This document shows, piece by piece, positions 1-5,609 of a stretch of 6,518 bases of DNA. The position numbers and the translations under genes are program-made. Every line of letters begins with the position of its first letter. Positions within the stretch are counted from its first letter, which is position 1. Origin of the DNA: Enterocloster bolteae. GTDB lineage: Bacteria; Bacillota_A; Clostridia; Lachnospirales; Lachnospiraceae. The stretch spans positions 1 to 6,518 of the forward strand of contig JAETTS010000145.1 in NCBI GenBank assembly GCA_021769025.1, given 5' to 3'. The notes below the pieces were generated by a model, which made no database searches, had not been told where the DNA came from, and saw nothing but the letters and a program-made list of their open reading frames with translations.

Positions 1-516
1 GTGTTGCACAAGGCTGAACAATACTTAAATGATAGAAAATATGAAATAACGAGAAAATGGCAATTATCATACGCTATAGGGATATTAGGTATTTCAATTA
101 TTGTTTTTCTTTTGCTAAACAGGCATCTGGGTGGTATATGTGTTTTTTTGAATTTACAGGAGTCTGAATTCAGTAAAATGTTACTTTTATTTTGGGGGGT
201 GGTTGGTGCTGTTTTCTCAATAATACAAAATACAGGCAATACATTTTATGATTGTCAATCAGGCAGAGTTCTAAGTTTTTTACAAATTTTCTCCAAAATT
301 TTAGCTGGAATTATATCGAGTATATTCATAATTTATCTTTATGAGTTGGGGTTAATATTTAGTAGTTTAGGTGGTAACAATCAAACTGCGTGTTTAACAG
401 CGATGTGTATTATATCGGGATTCAGTGAACGTCTGGTTCCGTCTATAATAAATAAAATATGTAAGGATGAAACAAAGGAGGAGGAAAATGAACAGAAAGG
501 TACTGATAATATCTAA
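1..516 (+). CDS. Multi-pass membrane protein, partner of caspase-like protease (5' end uncertain)
   Basis: The 171-aa reading is mostly hydrophobic. Likely membrane segments lie near residues 21-40, 61-76, 97-120 and 128-142, followed by a charged tail (about 152-171). A GTG codon sits exactly at base 1, so this could be the true start or only the 3' part of a longer gene; no upstream ribosome binding site can be checked. The last helix ends in GFSERLVPSI (140-149). From memory this resembles a 'GFSER' ending shared by a group of bacterial multi-pass membrane proteins, which I cannot verify here. The 3' end overlaps the caspase-like gene by 29 nt, and the Glu-rich tail is encoded by the DNA that carries that gene's ribosome binding site. 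Inference: it may be the membrane effector, target or anchor of the protease. No enzymatic motif is visible. Composition is AT-rich, unlike the genes after 1309. Confidence 0.7.
   Translation: MLHKAEQYLNDRKYEITRKWQLSYAIGILGISIIVFLLLNRHLGGICVFLNLQESEFSKMLLLFWGVVGAVFSIIQNTGNTFYDCQSGRVLSFLQIFSKILAGIISSIFIIYLYELGLIFSSLGGNNQTACLTAMCIISGFSERLVPSIINKICKDETKEEENEQKGTDNI
475..484 (+). promoter_or_regulatory. Ribosome binding site deciding the start of the caspase-like gene
   Basis: AAGGAGGAGG lies just upstream of ATG 488, with 6 nt between the AGGAGG core and the start codon. It lies downstream of the alternative in-frame ATG at 467, so 488 is the better start. The site lies inside the upstream membrane-protein gene, so translation of the two is probably coupled. 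Confidence 0.8.
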
Positions 517-1216
517 TCCTGGTGAGATTGGAGCAGATAACTATTGTGAAGGTGTGAAGAAAGATGTACTTAACTACAACAATTTTTTTAAAGATACATA
601 TGGAGGTGCATGGTTTGATAGTGAAATTATATCGTTAGAACGTCCAACAAAGCAAAAACTTGACAGTTATTTAACACAGATAAATGCTGCTGACTATTCT
701 ATTATAGTTTTTACAGGACATGGGTATATGTGTAATGGTGACACCATTATAGAATTGAAAGAAGGGGAGGAATATAACACAAAGTATCTGGCGAAAAGTG
801 GAAGAACCTTGATATTAGATTGCTGTCGAAAGAAATATGATTTCTTGCAAGAAAGTGTATTCGCGGAATTCTCAAATAAATTGGAGAAACGAAGCATGAG
901 TATATGGGATGCACGAAAATATTATGAAGAGGAGATATTAAAATGTGGCAAGCAAAGATTAGTGCTGTACAGTTGTGATGAAGATGAGTGTTCCAATGAT
1001 GACAGCAGAAAAGGAGGTTACTATAGTTATAATTTATTAAAAATAGCAAGAAATTGGTATGAAAGAAAAGGTTATGCTTTGTATCCTGCTACACTAACAA
1101 TGGTTCAAGCACATGAGCAAACCAAAAATTTGCTGAAAGGTATTATAGATAATCAAACACCTCAAATTGAAAAGCCAAGAGAGGAACCATATTATCCTTT
1201 AGCAATAATTAAGTAG
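488..1216 (+). CDS. Caspase-like (C14-type, metacaspase-like) cysteine peptidase
   Basis: This 242-aa protein has the caspase fold order. An N-terminal beta strand KVLIISNP (4-11) is followed by a helix with conserved-looking GVKKDVLNY (22-30). Then comes SIIVFTGHGY (71-80), carrying the catalytic His78, and TLILDCCRK (107-115), carrying the catalytic Cys, probably Cys113 by analogy with metacaspase DSC/DCC motifs. A second part has LVLYSCDEDE (158-167) and GGYYSYNLL (176-184), matching the small-subunit strand and substrate-pocket region. The acidic DEDE stretch near the pocket would suit cleavage after basic residues, as in metacaspases; this is inference. There is no signal peptide, membrane helix or fused TPR, WD40 or NTPase domain, so it is a stand-alone cytoplasmic protease. 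It overlaps the membrane-protein gene by 29 nt and is followed by a terminator. Bacterial caspase-like proteases are known to activate death effectors such as gasdermins, but no gasdermin is visible here. Alternative: a regulatory or housekeeping orthocaspase. Confidence 0.88.
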   Translation: MNRKVLIISNPGEIGADNYCEGVKKDVLNYNNFFKDTYGGAWFDSEIISLERPTKQKLDSYLTQINAADYSIIVFTGHGYMCNGDTIIELKEGEEYNTKYLAKSGRTLILDCCRKKYDFLQESVFAEFSNKLEKRSMSIWDARKYYEEEILKCGKQRLVLYSCDEDECSNDDSRKGGYYSYNLLKIARNWYERKGYALYPATLTMVQAHEQTKNLLKGIIDNQTPQIEKPREEPYYPLAIIK

Positions 1217-1238
1217 AAAATATAGTTTTAAGAGAGGA

Positions 1239-1274
1239 AACACGATTGAACCTAAAAATTCAGTCGTGTTTTTT
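1239..1274 (+). terminator. Intrinsic terminator after the caspase-like gene
   Basis: A 12-bp stem pairs 1239-1250 (AACACGATTGAA) with 1259-1270 (TTCAGTCGTGTT), with one G-T pair and an 8-nt loop. It is followed by a T run spanning 1269-1274. It begins 22 nt after the protease stop codon and separates the AT-rich pair from the operon starting at 1309. Confidence 0.88.
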
Positions 1275-1308
1275 ATATACAGAAAATCAAGGAAAGTGAG
1301 GAATTACA

Positions 1309-1512
1309 ATGACAAAAGCAATATATCAACCAAATTACTGGCACTACCTAACCGGAGATTTTCTTAATCGTGTACATCCAAGGTTCAGAAAAGCCATCAA
1401 GATTCTGATGGCAGTTGCCCTTCTGTTGGCAGAACTGTATAAGTTATTCGCGGATACGGTACTCCCAACCCTGACCCAGAGGGTTACGGAAATGTTCAAC
1501 TATTCAGGTTAA
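1309..1512 (+). CDS. Small one-helix protein, DUF6133-like, first gene of the Tad-type operon
   Basis: This 67-aa protein has an N-terminal hydrophilic, basic part (1-28), one hydrophobic helix (about 30-48, AIKILMAVALLLAELYKLF) and a C-terminal tail, VLPTLTQRVTEMFNYSG (51-67). The helix and tail closely match what I remember of DUF6133 proteins from Clostridia mobile elements, which end in a similar 'LPTLTQ...FNYAG'. Those proteins look like small pilin- or TadE-like subunits, but their function is not established. The N-terminal half here differs from the usual GE-x-F-(V/I)-D segment preceding the helix. A GTGAGGA site at 1296-1302 sits 6 nt before the ATG. It is 20 nt upstream of the SpoVG-family gene and heads the operon. 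A role as a minor pilin or membrane accessory of the pilus is inferred. Confidence 0.72.
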   Translation: MTKAIYQPNYWHYLTGDFLNRVHPRFRKAIKILMAVALLLAELYKLFADTVLPTLTQRVTEMFNYSG

Positions 1513-1532
1513 GGAAGGAGGCATGTTAAGAA

Positions 1533-1916
1533 ATGAAAACACAACAAGCACAACCCAAAACACAACCAGAGGGACATGCAGGTAATAAGATGGATATTGA
1601 TGTAAAGATTAATTCTATCAGTATGGAAGGGAACATTCTTGCCACAGCATCCATCAATTTGAACCAGTGTCTGGCTATACGGAATGTACATCTGATGAAC
1701 GGTGAGAAAGGCATGTTCCTGTCCATGCCATCCTATCGTACCGGAAATGGGGAATTTAGGGATATCTGTTTTCCAATCACAGCAGAATTCCGGAGACAGA
1801 TGACGGAAGCTCTGACGTCTGCTTATAAGGAGGCTCTTACGATACAGCAGGGCAAGATGGCACAGATGGCAGAATCACCTGTCCCGCAGATGGCTCCAGC
1901 AGGACTGTCCATGTGA
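1533..1916 (+). CDS. spoVG: SpoVG-family protein
   Basis: The 127-aa protein contains a SpoVG core at about 20-98. It opens with a strand (MDIDVKINSI), continues with NILATASINLNQCLAIRNV, then the family signature GMFLSMPSYRT (60-70) and GEFRDICFPI (73-82), and ends in a helix (RRQMTEALTSAYKEAL). Chromosomal SpoVG is about 90-100 aa and is a nucleic-acid-binding regulator. This copy adds a Gln-rich N-terminal leader (about 1-19) and a Met/Pro/Gln-rich C-terminal tail. AAGGAGG at 1515-1521 lies 11 nt before the ATG, a slightly long spacing; the ATG at 1523 leads only to a 20-codon ORF. It follows the DUF6133-like gene by 20 nt and precedes the peptidase gene by 10 nt. It is likely an element-borne paralogue regulating expression of the operon or element (inference), rather than the chromosomal sporulation/septation gene. 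Confidence 0.88.
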   Translation: MKTQQAQPKTQPEGHAGNKMDIDVKINSISMEGNILATASINLNQCLAIRNVHLMNGEKGMFLSMPSYRTGNGEFRDICFPITAEFRRQMTEALTSAYKEALTIQQGKMAQMAESPVPQMAPAGLSM

Positions 1917-1926
1917 GAGGGAAAGG

Positions 1927-2343
1927 ATGTACAGAAACCTTGAACTGACCTTGTGGATTGGTCTTATGCTGGGCGCTTCCTATACCGACCTTTGCCACCG
2001 GATGGTACCAGACTGGCTGAATCTTTGTATTGCAGCCTGTTCTCTGTTGAGGCACCAGGGCGGCTCTCCGGCAGGGATTCTGTGTGCTATCCCTTTTCTT
2101 TTTGCAGCAGTATGCTGGGGAGGAATCGGTGGAGGGGATATCAAGTTTATGGCAGCATGCGGTATGCACTTAGGTGTGTATGGCGGACTGGAGGCGGCGG
2201 TATTAGGGACGGTATCCCTGCTTGTGTATCATATGGGATATCTTTTTTGGTGTTCATGGAAGGTCATCCAGCCCCCTAAATCATACCCCATGGTCCCATT
2301 CCTAACAATGGGATGCCTGGCTGTGGTTTGTGCAGGAGGATAG
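1927..2343 (+). CDS. Prepilin peptidase, A24 family (TadV/CpaA type)
   Basis: This 138-aa integral membrane aspartic peptidase has the two catalytic aspartates of the type IV prepilin peptidase family. The first is Asp21 in SYTDLCHRMVPDWLN (18-32), where the usual 'D-x6-IPN' is present with Val and Asp replacing Ile and Asn. The second is Asp71 in GGGDIKF (68-74), the family's GxGD motif. Hydrophobic segments near 5-20, 31-41, 48-66, 85-106 and 122-137 fit a short protein without the N-terminal methylase domain, typical of Tad/Flp systems. It would cleave the leader of Flp-type or TadE-like prepilins at the membrane. The ribosome binding site is GAGAGGG, overlapping the end of the SpoVG gene by two bases (1915-1921). 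It lies 10 nt after that gene and 36 nt before the surface-protein gene. Confidence 0.9.
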   Translation: MYRNLELTLWIGLMLGASYTDLCHRMVPDWLNLCIAACSLLRHQGGSPAGILCAIPFLFAAVCWGGIGGGDIKFMAACGMHLGVYGGLEAAVLGTVSLLVYHMGYLFWCSWKVIQPPKSYPMVPFLTMGCLAVVCAGG

Positions 2344-2368
2344 GACGCAGTTGCTAGAATGAATGGGC

Positions 2369-2373
2369 GGAGG
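2369..2373 (+). promoter_or_regulatory. Ribosome binding site deciding the start of the surface-protein gene
   Basis: GGAGG lies 6 nt before ATG 2380. It lies downstream of the in-frame ATG at 2359, which has only a weak candidate site. Starting at 2380 gives a clean signal peptide beginning MNKK, whereas 2359 would prefix it with a charged heptapeptide. Confidence 0.75.
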
Positions 2374-2379
2374 TCAGAT

Positions 2380-5300
2380 ATGAATAAAAAGACGTTATGC
2401 ATCTTACTAAGCATGGCTATGTTATCCCATCAGGTGGCATATGCTTCAGACCAGTCCCTTTCCGGGGGTGCGGGACCATCAGGACAGAATGAAGTTGTAA
2501 TAGCCATGCCGATCCAAGAGGAGGAAGGAGCACAGACCAATGAAGAAGCAATGGATGCCAACGTGGAAGGAGACGGCGCTTCGTGTTCCGATGTAACGGT
2601 ATTGGAAGCAACCGCATCAGAAGCAGCACCCTTGAAGGATACGAAAACAGGAGAAGGTGATTCAGAAGTAGGGGAACTAAAAGAAGTCCAGGGATTGTAT
2701 GCAATCCCACGCAGTCTGCTTCGGGCTGCTTATGGAGCGGAGTATTATCAGGGTGATTGGGATCCGGATGCCAATCGAAATGCAATTCGCATCCCAAAGG
2801 TATATCCGGTGCAGTCTGCCAATTACCTGCCGTCCCTTCCGGCCGCAGCAGTTACCAGCAGTCTATATAAGACGTATGGCCCAAATGGGTGTGCGGACGT
2901 GCAGATTCAGGTCAGTTCCGGAAGCAATGGTTCCCTGAATCGGAGTGAGGTAACGGTCAACTTAAAGCCTGGGCAGATCCTAATCCTGAGGCCAATGGGG
3001 GCAAGCAAACATTCCTATTTTCATATAAGTTATATCAACGATAATAAAGGCCGCAGATTCAGTGATTTTGCAAAACTGTATCATCCATCTGATTCGTACT
3101 ATTCCAGATACGAATATGCCTGGCTCATGCGTGTTACCTGTGATATGGCGGGAAACTGGGATGCCCATGCGGACGGATGGAACACGGTGAACAATGAGGG
3201 GGACCGGGTCTATTACGGACCGGCGCACTGGACCATGCATCTCAATGTGGCACACGATTATGGTCCATGGACCACTGCATCCGAGCCGTCCTGTGCGGTG
3301 CAGGGAACCCAGAGACGGACCTGCCAGGATTGTGGTTCGGTCCAGACCCAATCCACCAGTGTCCTGGGACATGCGTTCAGTGACGGTTATTACATGGGTG
3401 CCAATGATGGTACCTACTTTAAACGGTGTACCCGTCCGGGGTGTGATGCCAGGACAGATGTGAAATACAATCCGTATACGGTCGTATTTGATGCCAATGG
3501 AGGCACCGGAAACATGAACAGTCAGCCGTTCGTCTATCAGACGCCAGTCGCATTATTCGTTAACCAGTACACCAGGGATTACCATACATTCCAGGGATGG
3601 AACATCCAACCGGACGGTGGTGGTGCCGCTTATGAGGATGGCCAGTCCGTACTTAACCTGACGAAAATCTATGGTGATACGTTCACACTGTATGCTCAAT
3701 GGCTCCCGAACACATACATCATAACATTTGCGGACGGGATGGATGGGAGGCAGAATGAACAGAAGGGGCTTCTATATACGGGGATGCTCGGGACGCTTCC
3801 GGAATTTATACGGAAGGGATATACCCTCCTGGGTTTTTATACAGAACCAGACGGAGGGACCCGGATTACGGAAGAAACTGACGTACCACATGAGGATACG
3901 ACCTATCACGCTCATTGGTCCGCCAATGAGTACCGCATTATGTTCCATACCAAGAATGCCCATTGCGATATAGATGGGAAAGTGGTCACATATGATAAAC
4001 CCATCGGAATCCTCCCGGTCCCTGACCTGGAGGATTATGCTTTTCTGGGATGGTATGCCCAGCCTTATAGGGAAGAGAAAACGGAAGGAATTATGTATGG
4101 GGAGGCACTTCCAGAACCGGGGCAGAAGATTGTACCCGCATATGAGTATACGGTAGACCGGGATATGGATGCATACGCTTATTTCACCCTGGTATTCCGG
4201 GACCTGGGAGATGGAACGAATAAACGGCCAGGCAAGGATGGAGCCATCGGGACGGAGGATGATAACCTGTATCTGAATGGCACGGATGGAGTGGCAGGTA
4301 CCCGTGATGACCGGAAAATATACGAAGGAAAGGATGGTCAGTACGGGACGGAAGATGATTTCTATCTGGATGATGAGGGGCGTAAACATTTCCCGGGCCC
4401 AGACCGAACCTTTGGCACTGAGGATGATTACCGGGATGATGGAAATGGGTGGAATACACGGCCCGGACCGGATTGCATCTTTGGAACCGAGGATGATATT
4501 ACCGTCTCCAATGGATGGGATAGAATCCCTGGTACCGCAGATGACTGGATGGATAACGATGAAACCTATCCATCCACCAGCCGCAGGCCGGGGAATGACG
4601 GGATTTTTGGAACGAAAGATGATGAGATATGGTCCAATGGGCATGACGGCGCTCCCGGTACAGAAGACGATGTGCGGATTTATCCCGGATTGGATGGTAT
4701 TTATGGGACCGGGGATGACTGGTATGACAACCAGGATTTTTACTCATCTACCAATGTCCGTCCGGGACCTGATGGTGAATTCTGGACGGAGGATGATGAG
4801 ATATGGTTTAATGGTCCGGATAGTATTCCAGGGAATGAGGATGACCTGCTTTTGATACCTGGCCCCGATGGAATATATGGTACGGAAGACGACTGCTATG
4901 ACAACCGTAAGGAGGAAGAAGGGACCAATATCCGTCCTGGTAAGGACGGAATCTTCGGAACAGATGATGATGAGCTCTGGCTCAATGGACCGGATAACAT
5001 TCCTGGAACGGATGATGATGAGAAGTATGTACCATGCCGTCCGGGAGGAGGAACAGGCGGCAGCCATGCAACGGGAAAGAGGGCATATAGGCCATACCAT
5101 CTGTTGCAGGATGTAGCTATACTGACTATTTTGGAAGCACCAATAACGGAAATCCCAGCTGAAATATCTGGCTTACCTGTGTTATTGGGGCAGGAGACAG
5201 AAGGTGATGTAAGGCAAACCCAGGTTCGGCCGGAGTGTGATATGCCAGCTGTATCCATCCCTGATGTGACGGACTGGGAAGCGGAATCCGTGAAAACAGA

Positions 5301-5454
5301 GAAAGCCAGTGCGAGTGAGGTAGAAAAGGAGCAGGCAGACGAAGCAGCAGCGCAAGGTAAGGCCGTTCTGACAGCCATCTTATTGCTTATTATTATCATA
5401 TTGGTAATATTTCTTATCCGCAGGCTATCATCCCATGCACAGAAACAAAAATGA
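2380..5454 (+). CDS. Large modular surface protein: InlB-type repeats, Asp-rich GTxDD repeats, C-terminal membrane anchor
   Basis: The 1024-aa protein starts with a signal peptide (1-22, cleavage after AYA). An acidic, low-complexity stretch runs to about 100. An unrecognised globular region covers about 115-290. A Cys-rich segment follows (about 292-356), with GPWTTASEPSC, RRTCQDCG, LGH and RCTRPGC placing Cys305, 315, 318, 350 and 355 and His331. This pattern is common in Clostridia surface proteins and may bind metal. Three Listeria-Bacteroides (InlB B, Flg_new) repeats span about 366-606. Fourteen Asp-rich units cover 616-880. A linker rich in Pro, Glu and Thr leads to a hydrophobic helix (995-1013) and a basic tail (RR...HAQKQK). 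There is no LPXTG, so anchoring is by the helix, not sortase. It sits between the prepilin peptidase and CpaB genes, suggesting an adhesin or surface component of the same Tad-like apparatus (inference). Ligand and function are unknown. Confidence 0.9.
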   Translation: MNKKTLCILLSMAMLSHQVAYASDQSLSGGAGPSGQNEVVIAMPIQEEEGAQTNEEAMDANVEGDGASCSDVTVLEATASEAAPLKDTKTGEGDSEVGELKEVQGLYAIPRSLLRAAYGAEYYQGDWDPDANRNAIRIPKVYPVQSANYLPSLPAAAVTSSLYKTYGPNGCADVQIQVSSGSNGSLNRSEVTVNLKPGQILILRPMGASKHSYFHISYINDNKGRRFSDFAKLYHPSDSYYSRYEYAWLMRVTCDMAGNWDAHADGWNTVNNEGDRVYYGPAHWTMHLNVAHDYGPWTTASEPSCAVQGTQRRTCQDCGSVQTQSTSVLGHAFSDGYYMGANDGTYFKRCTRPGCDARTDVKYNPYTVVFDANGGTGNMNSQPFVYQTPVALFVNQYTRDYHTFQGWNIQPDGGGAAYEDGQSVLNLTKIYGDTFTLYAQWLPNTYIITFADGMDGRQNEQKGLLYTGMLGTLPEFIRKGYTLLGFYTEPDGGTRITEETDVPHEDTTYHAHWSANEYRIMFHTKNAHCDIDGKVVTYDKPIGILPVPDLEDYAFLGWYAQPYREEKTEGIMYGEALPEPGQKIVPAYEYTVDRDMDAYAYFTLVFRDLGDGTNKRPGKDGAIGTEDDNLYLNGTDGVAGTRDDRKIYEGKDGQYGTEDDFYLDDEGRKHFPGPDRTFGTEDDYRDDGNGWNTRPGPDCIFGTEDDITVSNGWDRIPGTADDWMDNDETYPSTSRRPGNDGIFGTKDDEIWSNGHDGAPGTEDDVRIYPGLDGIYGTGDDWYDNQDFYSSTNVRPGPDGEFWTEDDEIWFNGPDSIPGNEDDLLLIPGPDGIYGTEDDCYDNRKEEEGTNIRPGKDGIFGTDDDELWLNGPDNIPGTDDDEKYVPCRPGGGTGGSHATGKRAYRPYHLLQDVAILTILEAPITEIPAEISGLPVLLGQETEGDVRQTQVRPECDMPAVSIPDVTDWEAESVKTEKASASEVEKEQADEAAAQGKAVLTAILLLIIIILVIFLIRRLSSHAQKQK
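3475..4197 (+). repeat. Three InlB B-type (Listeria-Bacteroides) repeats within the surface protein
   Basis: Repeat 1 (residues 366-441) is canonical: VVFDANGGTG, FQGWN, GGGAAYEDGQ and a closing FTLYAQW. Repeat 2 (about 444-513) has IITFADG, GYTLLGFYTEPDGG and a closing YHAHW. Repeat 3 (about 516-606) has YRIMFHTKN and YAFLGWYAQP but ends in YAYFTLVF without the terminal Trp. The family forms small beta-grasp-like folds and is often found in stalks of Gram-positive surface proteins. Confidence 0.82.
4225..5019 (+). repeat. Fourteen Asp-rich GxDGxxGTxDD units arranged in a 58-residue super-repeat
   Basis: Residues 616-880 hold 14 short units of the form G-x-D-G-x-x-G-T-x-D-D, for example GKDGAIGTEDD, GPDGIYGTEDD and GPDNIPGTDDD. 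Units group into larger repeats that begin with RPGxD at residues 616, 694, 736, 794 and 852. The copies starting at 736 and 794 are each exactly 58 residues (174 nt) and contain three units. The first is longer (78 residues, four units), the second shorter (42, two units), and the last is truncated after two units. The spacing of acidic residues resembles calcium-binding loops of the DxDG type, so calcium-dependent rigidity is plausible but unproven. The unit motif is conserved in protein while the DNA varies at third positions, so the repeats look old and under selection. Confidence 0.85.
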
Positions 5455-5473
5455 TCAGAAAGAGAGTGAAGAT

Positions 5474-5599
5474 ATGAAATTGAAGATATGTAAAAAGACC
5501 CGATTTACATTTTCAATACCAGTTCTGGTTTTGAAAAGCGTCAGAAGAGGGAACAGAAGGAAGCATCATGTAAGACGATTATCCCGGATGGGGGAATAA
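5474..5599 (+). CDS. Possible 41-aa strongly basic small ORF
   Basis: An ATG at 5474 opens a 41-codon frame that fills most of the 155-nt gap between the surface-protein and CpaB genes. The product (begins MKLKICKKTR, ends RRLSRMGE) has 14 Lys/Arg and few acidic residues, with a short hydrophobic patch (IPVLVL, 15-20) in the middle. A weak purine-rich site (AAGAGAG, near 5460-5466) precedes it. Its stop codon TAA lies inside the AAGGAGG site of the next gene, so it could couple translation to cpaB. I do not recognise a family. It may be a genuine small protein, a leader peptide or chance; the fit to the gap is the main argument. Confidence 0.35.
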   Translation: MKLKICKKTRFTFSIPVLVLKSVRRGNRRKHHVRRLSRMGE

Positions 5600-5605
5600 G
5601 GAGGG
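5598..5605 (+). promoter_or_regulatory. Strong ribosome binding site of the CpaB-like gene
   Basis: AAGGAGGG lies 4 nt before the ATG at 5610. It overlaps the stop codon of the upstream 41-codon frame. Confidence 0.75.
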
Positions 5606-5609
5606 CTCA

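Noticed and set aside
488..1216. Gasdermin-type partner or CRISPR-linked caspase (Craspase) context.
   Set aside because: No gasdermin-like protein, Cas gene or CRISPR repeat is visible in the window; the only partner seen is the membrane protein.
1246..1279. Possible promoter TTGAAC / TATATA before the 1309 gene.
   Set aside because: The spacer would be 22 bases and both boxes lie in or next to the terminator hairpin. A promoter for the operon probably exists near here, but I cannot place it.
1953..2279. A 108-codon + strand frame overlapping the prepilin peptidase gene.
   Set aside because: It lies inside the peptidase gene in another frame, and only the peptidase frame carries the catalytic Asp21 and GGGD motif.
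3772..4644. A 290-codon open frame on the minus strand.
   Set aside because: It lies wholly inside the surface-protein gene, opposite the Asp-rich repeats, whose GAT/GAC-rich codons avoid stops in the antisense frame. It has no sensible ribosome binding site and its product is a low-information Ile/Pro-rich string.
4585..5019. CRISPR-like or tandem DNA array because of the 174-base periodicity.
   Set aside because: The periodicity is in an open coding frame with drifting third positions and no conserved repeat/spacer alternation; it is a protein repeat.
5251..5454. Sortase-anchored C-terminus for the surface protein.
   Set aside because: A hydrophobic helix and basic tail are present, but no LPXTG-like motif precedes them, so simple membrane anchoring is the better call.
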